A stretch of DNA of 64,000 nt from Brevibacillus panacihumi W25 (lineage in GTDB: Bacteria > Bacillota > Bacilli > Brevibacillales > Brevibacillaceae), in the NCBI RefSeq assembly GCF_000503775.1, contig NZ_KI629782.1, forward strand, positions 1,934,579-1,998,578, written 5' to 3'. Made by a program: the position numbers and the translations under genes. Below the pieces are notes generated by a model, which was not told the origin of the DNA, did not search any database, and saw nothing but the letters and a program-made list of their open reading frames with translations. This document shows, in pieces, positions 1-8,165 of this stretch. The first letter of the stretch is position 1. The number at the start of each line of letters is the position of its first letter.

Positions 1-268
1 TCAACACTCCGATTACATCCTCAGCCTGTTCGTTGACACCGAAGTCCCCAGGCAACTGCTGCGGGTACGAATGGCCGCGCCAGTTCAAACGAAGAACCTT
101 ATGCTGTTGGGCCAACGGCTGGACGATGTAATTGAACAGCCTGTGATCTTGACACCAGCCGGTGAGCAGCAGCAATACCGGGCCATCGCCTTCACCGTGG
201 ATATCGTAGGTAAACTCGTGACCATTGATGACAATCGAGCTGAGTTGGCTATTTTCTTGCTTATTCAT
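1..268 (-). CDS. alpha/beta-hydrolase fold protein, HOD-like (partial, N-terminus)
   Basis: The first 89 codons of a minus-strand gene run off the left edge. The peptide starts MNKQENSQLSSIVINGHEF and contains LLLLTGWCQDHRLFNYIV and then LNWRGHSYPQQ. The GWC-x-DHR block followed by NWRGH is the pattern remembered from cofactor-free 1H-3-hydroxy-4-oxoquinaldine 2,4-dioxygenases (Hod/AqdC type), which have an alpha/beta-hydrolase fold and open the quinolone ring. The nucleophile elbow and catalytic His lie outside the window, so substrate cannot be judged. The ATG at 268 is chosen because the homologous block begins shortly after it; its ribosome site (GGGGATGATT) is weak. It could be another alpha/beta hydrolase. 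Confidence 0.6.
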   Translation of the reverse strand, partial: MNKQENSQLSSIVINGHEFTYDIHGEGDGPVLLLLTGWCQDHRLFNYIVQPLAQQHKVLRLNWRGHSYPQQLPGDFGVNEQAEDVIGVL

Positions 269-355
269 GGAATCATCCCCATTTCTCATAGATTTGTTTT
301 CAAGCATGGAAACTCATGACACCCTCCGCCACAGATCCCCCCTTTTTGGAAAATG

Positions 356-424
356 ACAAAAAAGGGCAGACCACAACTTATAAAACTAATCGAAATTAGT
401 TTTGATAAGCCATGGTCTGCCCTT
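356..424 (-). terminator. long hairpin terminator
   Basis: AAGGGCAGACCA at 362-373 pairs with TGGTCTGCCCTT at 412-423. An inner stem AAAACTAAT/ATTAGTTTT closes on a CGAA loop. On the minus strand the stem is followed by six T residues (356-361), so it fits termination of the minus-strand gene at 558-917, although it lies about 130 bases beyond that gene's stop codon. Confidence 0.65.
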
Positions 425-557
425 GATTGAACGAGTCAAGAGGCCCTTCCACTGCTCTTACAGAAACAAAGGTTCCTCACCCTTGCTTTCGGATAATATT
501 GAATTTTCTGTTATTAATCATTATACGGACCTCATCCAAAAAATCAACCCTATTTCG

Positions 558-917
558 TTAATTTTGCAATACTTTTCTTTCGAAGACCAGCACACCGACG
601 GCCGAGTCATTTTCGAGATCCCATGACTCATAATTTTGCAGAACTTTGGCCCCTACTGTCTTCTCAAAAAACTTCATGTACTCTTCATTGGTACTTTCCA
701 CAAAGAGTTGTCGGGACTTTAATACCACACTCTTTCCTTCTGGGGTTTTTAAAATGTATTTTTCCATCGGAGTGAGAATCCCTTTTATAAAAAATATCAA
801 CACGTTATCGACGATTTTGATTTCCGTATCTCTTGGTCCTCTTCCTAACGTATCCTTGATATAGGCACCGATAAAATTGGATACTTCTCTTTCAATGGAG
901 CTGCGAGTCCTGTTCAT
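558..917 (-). CDS. DUF2294 domain-containing protein
   Basis: A 119-residue cytoplasmic protein starting MNRTRSSIEREVSNFIGAY. It carries the layout of the DUF2294 family: an N-terminal helix, then a GRGPRDTEIKIVDNVLIFF segment, then KGILTPMEKYIL. Family members are small proteins of unknown function found in bacilli. The ATG at 917 is preferred over a GTG at 932 because AAGGTGGGG lies at a suitable distance upstream of it. The gene stands alone, with a terminator-like hairpin downstream. No catalytic motif is visible. Confidence 0.7.
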   Translation of the reverse strand: MNRTRSSIEREVSNFIGAYIKDTLGRGPRDTEIKIVDNVLIFFIKGILTPMEKYILKTPEGKSVVLKSRQLFVESTNEEYMKFFEKTVGAKVLQNYESWDLENDSAVGVLVFERKVLQN

Positions 918-1024
918 GTCCACTCTCCCCACCTTACCGTTATGGAATCCAACACGATGTTTGATGAACTACTCACTTCAGACATTTCACCTCCTCTAGG
1001 AAAAAGTATACCGGATGTTGTCCA

Positions 1025-1060
1025 AACGAAAAGCTCCCAGTGTGCTGAGAGCTTTTCGTT
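1025..1060 (-). terminator. hairpin between DUF2294 and SDR genes
   Basis: AACGAAAAGCTC (1025-1036) is the inverse of GAGCTTTTCGTT (1049-1060). It lies just beyond the stop codon of the SDR gene on the minus strand. The T-rich part is inside the stem rather than after it, so termination is likely but not certain. Confidence 0.45.
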
Positions 1061-1074
1061 CATCCACAAAAACC

Positions 1075-1965
1075 CTATAGAAATCCATGCCGTTTCGCAT
1101 AATTCCCCCAATGCGGTCTTCTTCCATCTACATCACAAAAATCATATTCGTCGGAAAGAGACCAGCTGGACAGCGCCTGCCCTGTTTTTTGCATGATGTG
1201 CGGGTCTGCTGCCAACGCCGCGATCGCTCTGCCAATAAAAAACGGCGTCTCGGATTCTCCGAAATGCTCCGCGTGCTGCACATCGCTTTTTACAGCGTCC
1301 TGCCAATTCTCCTCCTTCACCCCAAAGTAATCCAGCATTTCCTCAGAGCGCAAAAAGCCTGGCGTCACAGAAACAGCCGCAACCTGATGCGGAGCCAGCT
1401 CTTGCGCCATCGCAGCCGCCATGTGGATCGGTGCAATTTTTGCCAAGCTGTAATAGAGATGTCCCCGATACCTGTAATCCGTTCCATCCGTGATTTCGAT
1501 GATCAGACCTGATTTGCGGGCAATCATCAAGGGAGCGCCGTAATAGCTCGTAATCAAATGCGTCTTCAGTACGCGCTCCTGCATGAGCAGCCCATCAGGC
1601 AAGGAATGTTCCCAAAAGGGCGTATCCCACTTGGTCAGCTTCTCCCCGCCCCAGATGTCGTTCACTAAAATATCGAGGACCCCATTCTGTTCTGCCTGGA
1701 TACGCTCAAACAGCGTTCTCACTTGTTCCGGGTCCGTATGATCGACCTGGACGGGGATTCCGATGCCGCCCCGGGCGCACACCATCTCTGCCGTTTCTTC
1801 GATGGTCTCGGATCGATTCAAATCAGACGGATTGCCACGCACGCTCCGCCCCGTACAGTAAACCGTTGCGCCTGCCTCCCCAAGCATGACGGCAATTCCT
1901 CTGCCCGCACCCCGCGTAGCCCCAGCGACCACTGCTATCTTTCCCTCCAAAGGCTTCTTCATCAT
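1075..1965 (-). CDS. short-chain dehydrogenase/reductase
   Basis: A 296-residue NAD(P)-dependent oxidoreductase of the SDR superfamily. The Rossmann glycine motif is seen as GATRGAGRGIAV near residue 15, with CTGRSV next (acidic/basic cofactor selector region). LDILVNDIWGG stands at the usual NNAG position, and YYSLAK around residue 190 matches the YxxxK catalytic pair in loosened form (Y-x-x-x-K as YSLAK). An ITPG-like SVTPGFLRS follows. The ATG at 1965 is chosen because GGAGGAGGAG sits four bases upstream. It is divergent from a WYL regulator, with palindromes between them, so the regulator probably controls it. The substrate is unknown. Confidence 0.8.
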   Translation of the reverse strand: MMKKPLEGKIAVVAGATRGAGRGIAVMLGEAGATVYCTGRSVRGNPSDLNRSETIEETAEMVCARGGIGIPVQVDHTDPEQVRTLFERIQAEQNGVLDILVNDIWGGEKLTKWDTPFWEHSLPDGLLMQERVLKTHLITSYYGAPLMIARKSGLIIEITDGTDYRYRGHLYYSLAKIAPIHMAAAMAQELAPHQVAAVSVTPGFLRSEEMLDYFGVKEENWQDAVKSDVQHAEHFGESETPFFIGRAIAALAADPHIMQKTGQALSSWSLSDEYDFCDVDGRRPHWGNYAKRHGFL

Positions 1966-2000
1966 GCAACTCCTCCTCCAACTTTGATCCTCTTTATTGT

Positions 2001-2029
2001 AAAGGGTGATAGATGACACCCTTTGTCAT
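2001..2029. promoter_or_regulatory. overlapping palindromes in the SDR/WYL intergenic region
   Basis: Two inverted repeats overlap: AAAGGGTG (2001-2008) with CACCCTTT (2017-2024), and ATGACA (2013-2018) with TGTCAT (2024-2029). They sit in the short gap between divergent starts at 1965 and 2081, next to a minus-strand TACAAT -10 candidate (1996-2001). This is the expected place for an operator used by the WYL regulator on both genes. The regulator link is inferred. Confidence 0.5.
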
Positions 2030-2080
2030 ATTTGTGTGGTACTATTTTTAACAAGGAGACTTCACTGGAGGTGCAGACAG

Positions 2081-3055
2081 CTGAGAGCCGATCGCATGCT
2101 TTCGATTTTATTATTGCTGCAAAATGAGGGGAAAAAGACCGCAAAAGAATTGGCGGAAAGACTGGAGGTATCGGAGAGGACGATTCTGCGCGACATGGAG
2201 GCATTGAGCATGTCTGGAGTGCCCGTCTATTCTGAACGCGGAAGCGGCGGAGGCTGGCTTCTCGCAGACGGCTATCGAACGAGTTTGACGGGGATTAAGG
2301 CGGAGGAGTTTCTCTCCCTGATCGTCTCGGCGCATCCTGGATTATTGACGGATCTGGGCATCAAGAAGCATTTTGATGCCACTTATCAGAAATTGCTCGC
2401 TTCTTCTCCCGCTTCGATCAAGAACAACATCGAGCTGATCCAGAAAAAGTTCCATATTGACGGCGCCGGCTGGCATCAAGCAAAAGAAAGCTATCCATAC
2501 TTGTCCACTGTTCAAGAAGCGGTATGGGCGAACCTCAAACTATGCATCCACTATAAACGGGACCAAGAAACCTTGGTCCGAACTGTCTGTCCCCTTGGGC
2601 TGGTAGCAAAACGCTCGGTATGGTACTTCGTTGCCGATTGCGATGGAGCGCTTCGGACCTATCGCGTCTCGCGGATCGCCCACGCAGAGGTGCTGCAGGA
2701 ATCGTTTCCCTACCCGCAGGAATTTCATTTGGCGAACTACTGGGAGGCATCAACAGCCGAATTCAAGCAAAGGCTCCCTCGCTTTCCGGCCAAACTGAAA
2801 GTCAGCGAGCAGCTGCTTGGACGCTTGGAGCAGGAGAATTACATCACCATATTGGAAAAAGCACCTGGAGAAAACGGATGGTTGGAAGCGACCATCCAAT
2901 TTGCGACGCTGGAGCATGCTTGTGAAATGATTCTCGGCTTTGGATCGTTGGCACAGGTCTTGTCCCCGGAGGAGCTTCGCATCAAGGTGCTCGCTGAAAT
3001 ACACGCGATGCTTGCGGGATACGAGAATCACCCGCCGCTCTCTTCGGGGACGTAA
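2081..3055 (+). CDS. HTH/WYL-domain transcriptional regulator (YafY type)
   Basis: A DNA-binding regulator with an N-terminal winged helix (LLQNEGKKTAKELAERLEV, then SERTILRDMEALS) and the GSGGGW turn typical of DeoR/YafY-like proteins. A WYL-type ligand-sensing region follows, with residues SVWYFVADCDG and RTYRVSRI. The family convention starts with (M)RADRxLSILLLLQ. Here that Met position is CTG at 2081, with GGAGGTG ideally spaced upstream, so a CTG start is proposed. The ATG at 2096 is the alternative and would shorten the protein by five residues. The gene is divergent from the SDR gene with shared palindromes. Confidence 0.8.
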   Translation: MRADRMLSILLLLQNEGKKTAKELAERLEVSERTILRDMEALSMSGVPVYSERGSGGGWLLADGYRTSLTGIKAEEFLSLIVSAHPGLLTDLGIKKHFDATYQKLLASSPASIKNNIELIQKKFHIDGAGWHQAKESYPYLSTVQEAVWANLKLCIHYKRDQETLVRTVCPLGLVAKRSVWYFVADCDGALRTYRVSRIAHAEVLQESFPYPQEFHLANYWEASTAEFKQRLPRFPAKLKVSEQLLGRLEQENYITILEKAPGENGWLEATIQFATLEHACEMILGFGSLAQVLSPEELRIKVLAEIHAMLAGYENHPPLSSGT

Positions 3056-3080
3056 CCTGCGAGATGCTTAGACAGACACG

Positions 3081-3620
3081 TTAACTTGCGCCATCTTTTG
3101 CTTTCAATATCCCTAAATAGGCTTTCCAAGGCCCAACGTCCGTACTGTATCGCTTCGCCATGACCCGAACGATTTGAGCAATATGCGTGAGATCATGAAC
3201 AACCCACGTAGAGATCAATTCTCTTGCCTTTACCGAGCCGAATTCAGGATGCAAGCCCGTAGACTCAAGATGCCGTTCTGGATCAATCAGCTCTTTTAGC
3301 CTGGTTATACTCTCTGTTCGGATCTTGTTCAATTCATGCAGCTTCTCTTCGATGGAGCTCTCATGCTTTTTCTGCAAGTGTGAATAGCGGTCAAAAGGGG
3401 GAAAGGGTTTCGTATCGCCTTCTTGGAGAATCCATGTCAATCTGGGAATCCAATTCTGCCTTTCTCCCTCGATGAGGTGCTCAATCACTTCTGAGACAGT
3501 CCAGGTTCCTTCGCCTTCCCTGCAATGCAACCATTCGTCCGAAATGCCGGATAAAAAATGCTCCAGCGTCTTCGGTGTGCGCTCCAGAACCTCAATGGCT
3601 TCTTTCATCGTGAAGTTCAT
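3081..3620 (-). CDS. DinB family protein
   Basis: A 179-residue four-helix-bundle protein of the DinB/DinB_2 superfamily, usually metal binding and often a thiol-dependent transferase or of unknown role. Three conserved histidine regions are visible: VIEHLIEGE near residue 45, the central KKHESS region, and [19 protein letters not shown] near the C-terminus. The ATG at 3620 is selected because AGGAG lies eight bases upstream; the longer open frame has no such site. It follows the ABC exporter genes in the same orientation but is separated from them by about 75 bases. Confidence 0.75.
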   Translation of the reverse strand: MNFTMKEAIEVLERTPKTLEHFLSGISDEWLHCREGEGTWTVSEVIEHLIEGERQNWIPRLTWILQEGDTKPFPPFDRYSHLQKKHESSIEEKLHELNKIRTESITRLKELIDPERHLESTGLHPEFGSVKARELISTWVVHDLTHIAQIVRVMAKRYSTDVGPWKAYLGILKAKDGAS

Positions 3621-3695
3621 GTACCCGCTCCTCTCTGGGGCTGTCCCCATTTTCCAATTCTTTGAAGAGCCTTCTGATTCCTGCAAGATTCCATC

Positions 3696-4844
3696 CTACA
3701 CAAACTGTCTGACGTCATTGTTGCGGCCAAACCGGAAAATCGCGATCAAGGCAAAGACTACGGCGAACGCCAACAGAATCGCCATGTTCACATACAAACT
3801 TCCAAGGGTTTGACCCTCTTGCAGTTTATTGATCATGTCCAGCAGCCAATGCTGCGGCAAAAAGCTTGAAATTTTACGTACGGTATCCGGCATGATCTCC
3901 ATCGGAAAAAAGCAACCGGCGAGCAGACAGCTCGGCGTGATAATCAGATTCTGCATCGCGTCTACTCCGGTCGTGCTTTTGGCAAATGCGACGATCAAGA
4001 GCGATAAACAAATGGTTGCAAGCCCAAAAAGGAGAAGAGCTGGAATCAATTCGCTATATGTTACGCCGGAATCAATATGAAGGACATTTTTCATCACAAC
4101 CAAGGCAACCACAATTTGTAGCAGCATCATAATCAAGTTGGCCACTACGTTGGAGAGTACATACGTCCTTGCCGACATCGGCGATGAGAGCAAGCGCAGG
4201 AAGGTGCGATTCTCCTTTTCTTTGAGTATGATCTCAGACATATTGACGGCGGAAAACATCATGAAAGCGATCAGGAAGCCAATCGATTGATAGGTCATCA
4301 TCTTCATGTTCGACGTATCCTGTATCGTTTCTGCCTTCAGCATAAAATCTTGCTGGCTATACGCCTCATACAGCCGGACAAACATGGCATCATCTCCGTG
4401 GGATTCCTTGCCGATCGCCGCTATATTTCCAATATAGTTTTGGAGCATCGCTTTGATGTAGGCGGTAACCTGCGTCCCTTTTACCGAGATGATGCTCAGA
4501 TGTTCCGGATCTCCATCCCGGACACTGGAAGCAAACCCCTGCTCGAAAATAATGCCACTGTCTAGCTTGCCAGATGCGATGTCGGCATGAAGCGTTTGTT
4601 CGTCCAATATCGTGACTTTGACTTGATTCAATCCTTCCATAAATCGAATCACATTCTGTGTAATCGCCTGATTGCCGTCCTGATTGAGGATACCTACGCG
4701 AATGATCCCAGTGTTGTTATAGCCGTAAAGAAACATGGTGATCAAAATGCCCGCGATCGGCAGTCCGAAGTAGCCAAACCAACTGCTTTTTTTCCGAAAC
4801 GTATCCTTCAATGTCTTGCGAATGAGCCACATCAATTCACTCAT
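3696..4844 (-). CDS. lnrN: ABC-2 type exporter permease, LnrN-like
   Basis: A 382-residue membrane protein of the ABC-2 class. One N-terminal membrane helix (about residues 24-42) is followed by a large extracellular domain to about residue 200 and then five helices. The segment KEKENRTFLRLLSSPMSARTYV is the conserved ABC-2 cytoplasmic loop. The start at 4844 follows the stop of the preceding permease after one base (TAAGATG), so translation is coupled. With 4846-5970 and the ATPase at 5984 it forms a three-gene exporter. The order and sizes match LnrLMN (YfiLMN) of Bacillus subtilis, which exports linearmycin-type polyenes; that substrate is inferred only. Confidence 0.72.
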   Translation of the reverse strand: MSELMWLIRKTLKDTFRKKSSWFGYFGLPIAGILITMFLYGYNNTGIIRVGILNQDGNQAITQNVIRFMEGLNQVKVTILDEQTLHADIASGKLDSGIIFEQGFASSVRDGDPEHLSIISVKGTQVTAYIKAMLQNYIGNIAAIGKESHGDDAMFVRLYEAYSQQDFMLKAETIQDTSNMKMMTYQSIGFLIAFMMFSAVNMSEIILKEKENRTFLRLLSSPMSARTYVLSNVVANLIMMLLQIVVALVVMKNVLHIDSGVTYSELIPALLLFGLATICLSLLIVAFAKSTTGVDAMQNLIITPSCLLAGCFFPMEIMPDTVRKISSFLPQHWLLDMINKLQEGQTLGSLYVNMAILLAFAVVFALIAIFRFGRNNDVRQFV

Positions 4845-4845
4845 C

Positions 4846-5970
4846 TTAAAACGCACCCCGTTTGCGTATAGAAATGCTGGCAAAGAACAAAAAGACCAAG
4901 GCGATGCTCGTATTCAATCCGATTGCTGGCCATGCCGCTGAAGGATTATCGGCATAGATGATTTGCATCAATGCTAGATTAGCCCAGCGTATCGGTGACA
5001 AGTTCGTCAAGATGTCCAACACGCCTTCCACATCGCCAATCGGAAAATAGGCTCCCCCGAGGAAAGACGAGATCTGTGTGAAAATCAACACAACCGCCCT
5101 CGCTCCCTCCCCTTGGATAAGAAAACTGACGCCAAGACCCACGCTGACAGCGAGCAGCAACTCTGTCAAAAGGACAAGTACCACCATCCCGTAATGATTG
5201 CCCCAATCCGCATGGTAAACGAATTTGCTGAACAAGATGACGATCAACACGCAGAGAAAATTGACAAACGTGCAGCCGATGATCTTGCCGACGAAAATGA
5301 CTGACTTGCTGACGGGAGCAGCCATCAGCCGAACAGCTGTATTGCGAATTCGTTCTGACCGGAATAGGTAGAGTGCCGAAATAGCCGAGTAAAACGCCAT
5401 CATCGTTGTCATCGCAATCGCGTAATAGTCAAAAGAACCCGGTTTTTTATCGGCTTGAAGTGACATTTCCCGGATAAAATCACTACTTTGTCCAGCGCGG
5501 ACCAGAATTGATTTTGCCGCTGAAGGGTCAACCTGAAATACTGCTGTAGCGAGCGAGAAACGATCTGCAAACGCCGTCAGCATGCCCTGGACGATATTAC
5601 TCTCAAGCGGATATTTATTGCTTCCATAAAACGTGATGCCGTCGTCTTCAAGAATCGCATAAGCCGTAAAACGGTTGGCACGCACCTCCTCCACGCCGTC
5701 CATCCCAGCATCCACTGGCACAGCTGTAACTCCTTCCTGTTTGATCGCTTCTGTAAAATACTCCCAATAGATCAACATATTTGGATCTGTCGTATTCGTT
5801 TTATAAAGGAATTGCATATTTTCTATGGAATGACCAGGTGTGAAAGCATTGGAAAGAGCCGCCCCGAGAATCAGCATCAGGGTGATCGGAAGTGCGAGCA
5901 TAAACAGGAAAGTCCGCCTGTCTCGCAGGTCAGACCTGATTTCTTTTATGACTATATTCCAAAGGTTCAT
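4846..5970 (-). CDS. lnrM: ABC-2 type exporter permease, LnrM-like
   Basis: A 374-residue ABC-2 permease. It has an N-terminal helix (FLFMLALPITLMLILGAAL), a long extracytoplasmic region, and a C-terminal block of about five helices starting near YYAIAMTTMMAFYSAISALY. The loop RSERIRNTAVRLMAAPVSK matches the conserved intracellular segment of this class. It lies 13 bases downstream of the ATPase gene and one base upstream of the second permease, so the three are one operon. It probably forms a heterodimeric channel with the second permease. Confidence 0.75.
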   Translation of the reverse strand: MNLWNIVIKEIRSDLRDRRTFLFMLALPITLMLILGAALSNAFTPGHSIENMQFLYKTNTTDPNMLIYWEYFTEAIKQEGVTAVPVDAGMDGVEEVRANRFTAYAILEDDGITFYGSNKYPLESNIVQGMLTAFADRFSLATAVFQVDPSAAKSILVRAGQSSDFIREMSLQADKKPGSFDYYAIAMTTMMAFYSAISALYLFRSERIRNTAVRLMAAPVSKSVIFVGKIIGCTFVNFLCVLIVILFSKFVYHADWGNHYGMVVLVLLTELLLAVSVGLGVSFLIQGEGARAVVLIFTQISSFLGGAYFPIGDVEGVLDILTNLSPIRWANLALMQIIYADNPSAAWPAIGLNTSIALVFLFFASISIRKRGAF

Positions 5971-5983
5971 GGTGAAGCCTCCC

Positions 5984-6922
5984 TCAATCCCGGAGGTTCC
6001 GGCCCGTTAAGGTCAGGAACACCGACTCCAGATTTGGTGCTTGTTCTTTGACTGATCGGATCTCCACCTGATCCTTGATCAAAAGCTGAATGATCCGATT
6101 TAGATTATTGACTTCTGCTTTCGAGACGATCTTGATCATGCCCTCTTCTTGACGTACGGAGGTCACTCCCTGGATCGCTCTGAGTGAATCGAACGACAAC
6201 GAGTCATCCTCTTTGATACCAATCCAGATTTCCTTCGAATCGGTAATGGTCGACTCGAGCTGCTCCTTGGTTCCTTCCGCGATAATTTTGCCGTGATCCA
6301 TGATAGCAATCCGCGTGCAGATTTCCTCGACTTCCTCCATATAGTGACTCGTATAAATGATCGTGCATCCCATCTCGTTCAGCTTGCGCACGGAGTGCAA
6401 GATATAGTTCCGCGACTGCGGGTCAATTCCGACCGTTGGTTCATCCATAATGATCAGCTTGGGTCGATGCGCGATCGCACAGGCGATGTTCAGCCTGCGT
6501 TTCATTCCGCCCGAAAAGTTCTTGGGAAAGCTCTTGCTCTTGTCGCCCAGGCCTACGAATTCTAGAGCCTCTTCGGTTCGTTCCCGAAGCAGCGTCCCTC
6601 GCAATCCGTACAAGCCAGCGAAGAAGCTCACATTTTCATAGGCGGTCAAATCCTCATAAATGGCAAGTTCCTGTGGTACGATGCCCGTATTCATTTTCGC
6701 AAACTTGGCTTCCTTCACAATATTTTTGCCCATCAGAAAGATCTCGCCCTTGGTACAGCGCAAAAGAGACGCGATCATATTAATTGTGGTGCTCTTGCCC
6801 GCTCCATTGGCACCCAGAAACCCAAATATTTCTCCTTCACTCACGTTCAACGTCATATTATCAACAGCGATGAAATCACCGAATTTTTTGGTCAAGTTGC
6901 GGATTTCCAACACATGGCTCAC
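5984..6922 (-). CDS. lnrL: ABC transporter ATP-binding protein, LnrL-like
   Basis: A 312-residue ATPase. Walker A is GANGAGKST, the Q-loop is in GIVPQELAIYEDLTAYENV, the signature is FSGGMKRRLNIA, and Walker B is LIIMDEPTVGIDPQS followed by the switch His in IYTSHYMEEVEE. A C-terminal extension of about 90 residues is typical of drug-export ATPases. The start is GTG at 6922 with GGGGGGAG upstream. It is cotranscribed with two ABC-2 permeases and lies downstream of a kinase/regulator pair, an arrangement known for self-resistance exporters such as LnrJKLMN. Confidence 0.82.
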   Translation of the reverse strand: MSHVLEIRNLTKKFGDFIAVDNMTLNVSEGEIFGFLGANGAGKSTTINMIASLLRCTKGEIFLMGKNIVKEAKFAKMNTGIVPQELAIYEDLTAYENVSFFAGLYGLRGTLLRERTEEALEFVGLGDKSKSFPKNFSGGMKRRLNIACAIAHRPKLIIMDEPTVGIDPQSRNYILHSVRKLNEMGCTIIYTSHYMEEVEEICTRIAIMDHGKIIAEGTKEQLESTITDSKEIWIGIKEDDSLSFDSLRAIQGVTSVRQEEGMIKIVSKAEVNNLNRIIQLLIKDQVEIRSVKEQAPNLESVFLTLTGRNLRD

Positions 6923-6960
6923 CCGAGTCTCCCCCCTTCACAATGTATCTGTATTCTAAT

Positions 6961-7001
6961 AAAAAAGGATGTCCCTATGTCAGTGCATAAGTTCATCCTT
7001 T
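6961..7001 (-). promoter_or_regulatory. palindrome and weak promoter between sensor kinase and exporter genes
   Basis: GGATG at 6968 and CATCC at 6994 are arms of a symmetric element whose inner part reads ATGTCAGTGCAT. The outer arms followed by T residues on the minus strand could act as a weak terminator after the kinase gene. The same stretch holds CTGACA and, 19 bases later, TAGAAT on the minus strand, a possible promoter for the ABC genes. The palindrome is a candidate site for the NarL-type regulator at 8162-8863. Confidence 0.4.
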
Positions 7002-7037
7002 ATCTATGAGAATCCTCATGTCGCTTCCTATAAAACT

Positions 7038-8165
7038 TCATTGGTGCTCGTAAGGCAAAAGTGTCGTCACGCGAAAGCCCTTGGTCCCGTCAACGATAAC
7101 AGTCCCGCCTACAGAAGCGGCTCTCTCTTCCATGCCGAGAATGCCCAGACCTTTGACCACCTTGTCCACTCCGATTCCGTTATCCGAAACAACCGCTTTG
7201 ATGAGCTTGTTCAGCACTCGTACCTCAATGGAGATAACCGTAGCCTTGGCATACTTGAGTGAATTCGTTACCGCTTCGGTCGCGTTCTGCTGAATAATTT
7301 TCCAGTGAATCGGCGCAATGACATCGATGTCCCCGCCAAAGGTTAACGTAGCTGTCACTGTCTCCTTGGCAGACACCTCATCTACAAACAGTCGAAGCCG
7401 ATTGATGCCCAACTCCTCTGGCCGTGGCTTCACATCCTTGAGCGTCAGTCGGATTCGCTCCAAGCCCTCTTTGGAAATAGAGATTGCATTGCCCAGCAGC
7501 TCTACCGCCTTGTCCTGATCTACCGAAAACAACCGTCTCGCCGCTTCCATCTGAATCAGCGCTCCTGCCATCGCATGCCCGACATCATCGTGAATCTGCT
7601 GGGATAGGCGGTTGCGCTCCTCCAGTTTGATGGTATAGGCGGACTGCCGGATGTACTCGTTGTTTTCGCTCAAAGCTCGGGTCATTTTTTGCAAATCCGC
7701 CCGCAGGTTCTCGCGTTCCTCCTCCAATCTTTTGAGCTTTTCGCTCGACGAATGGATATACGTGATAAGCAAAAAACTGAGTAGAGCGCTCAACAGGTAC
7801 TGCGGAATCAACTCATAAGGTACCATGATAAGCGACAGGATGAGGAAAAGAATAGCGAAGATGGCTCTCGTGTTGGACAAAATGATCAGTTCATATCCGT
7901 TAATCGGTAGAAGTAGGAGAAACAACGGTTCCACATACAGCCCGTAAGCGACGACAAATCCAGCGGATACGACAGTAAGCACTCGCTTTGGCTTGGATGT
8001 TTTCACGATAGGAATCGCAATGTTTACGGCCAAGTAAAGCAGGTATCCGAGAATGAGCCAAGGATTTATCTCAGACGCGAAATGAGCTAGGAAGGAAGCA
8101 GTCATGATATATCCGAACACCGTCGCTTTATTCCAAATCATCCAATTTTCCAGAGCGGTTCTCAT
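7038..8165 (-). CDS. NarL-type sensor histidine kinase
   Basis: A 375-residue membrane kinase. About five hydrophobic segments fill residues 15-135 with little extracellular sequence, as in intramembrane-sensing kinases of the DesK/LnrJ kind. A coiled coil (about 140-185) leads into the HisKA_3 phosphoacceptor motif LEERNRLSQQIHDDVGHAMAG. The HATPase_c domain follows with QQNATEAVTNSLKYAKAT (N box) and VSDNGIGVDKVVKGLGILGMEERA. Its start overlaps the stop of the response regulator by four bases (ATGA). It probably phosphorylates that regulator to control the exporter downstream. Confidence 0.85.
   Translation of the reverse strand: MRTALENWMIWNKATVFGYIMTASFLAHFASEINPWLILGYLLYLAVNIAIPIVKTSKPKRVLTVVSAGFVVAYGLYVEPLFLLLLPINGYELIILSNTRAIFAILFLILSLIMVPYELIPQYLLSALLSFLLITYIHSSSEKLKRLEEERENLRADLQKMTRALSENNEYIRQSAYTIKLEERNRLSQQIHDDVGHAMAGALIQMEAARRLFSVDQDKAVELLGNAISISKEGLERIRLTLKDVKPRPEELGINRLRLFVDEVSAKETVTATLTFGGDIDVIAPIHWKIIQQNATEAVTNSLKYAKATVISIEVRVLNKLIKAVVSDNGIGVDKVVKGLGILGMEERAASVGGTVIVDGTKGFRVTTLLPYEHQ

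Noticed and set aside
402-626. A 74-codon plus-strand frame in the left intergenic region
   Set aside because: It begins inside a hairpin terminator, has no ribosome site and overlaps the DUF2294 gene on the other strand.
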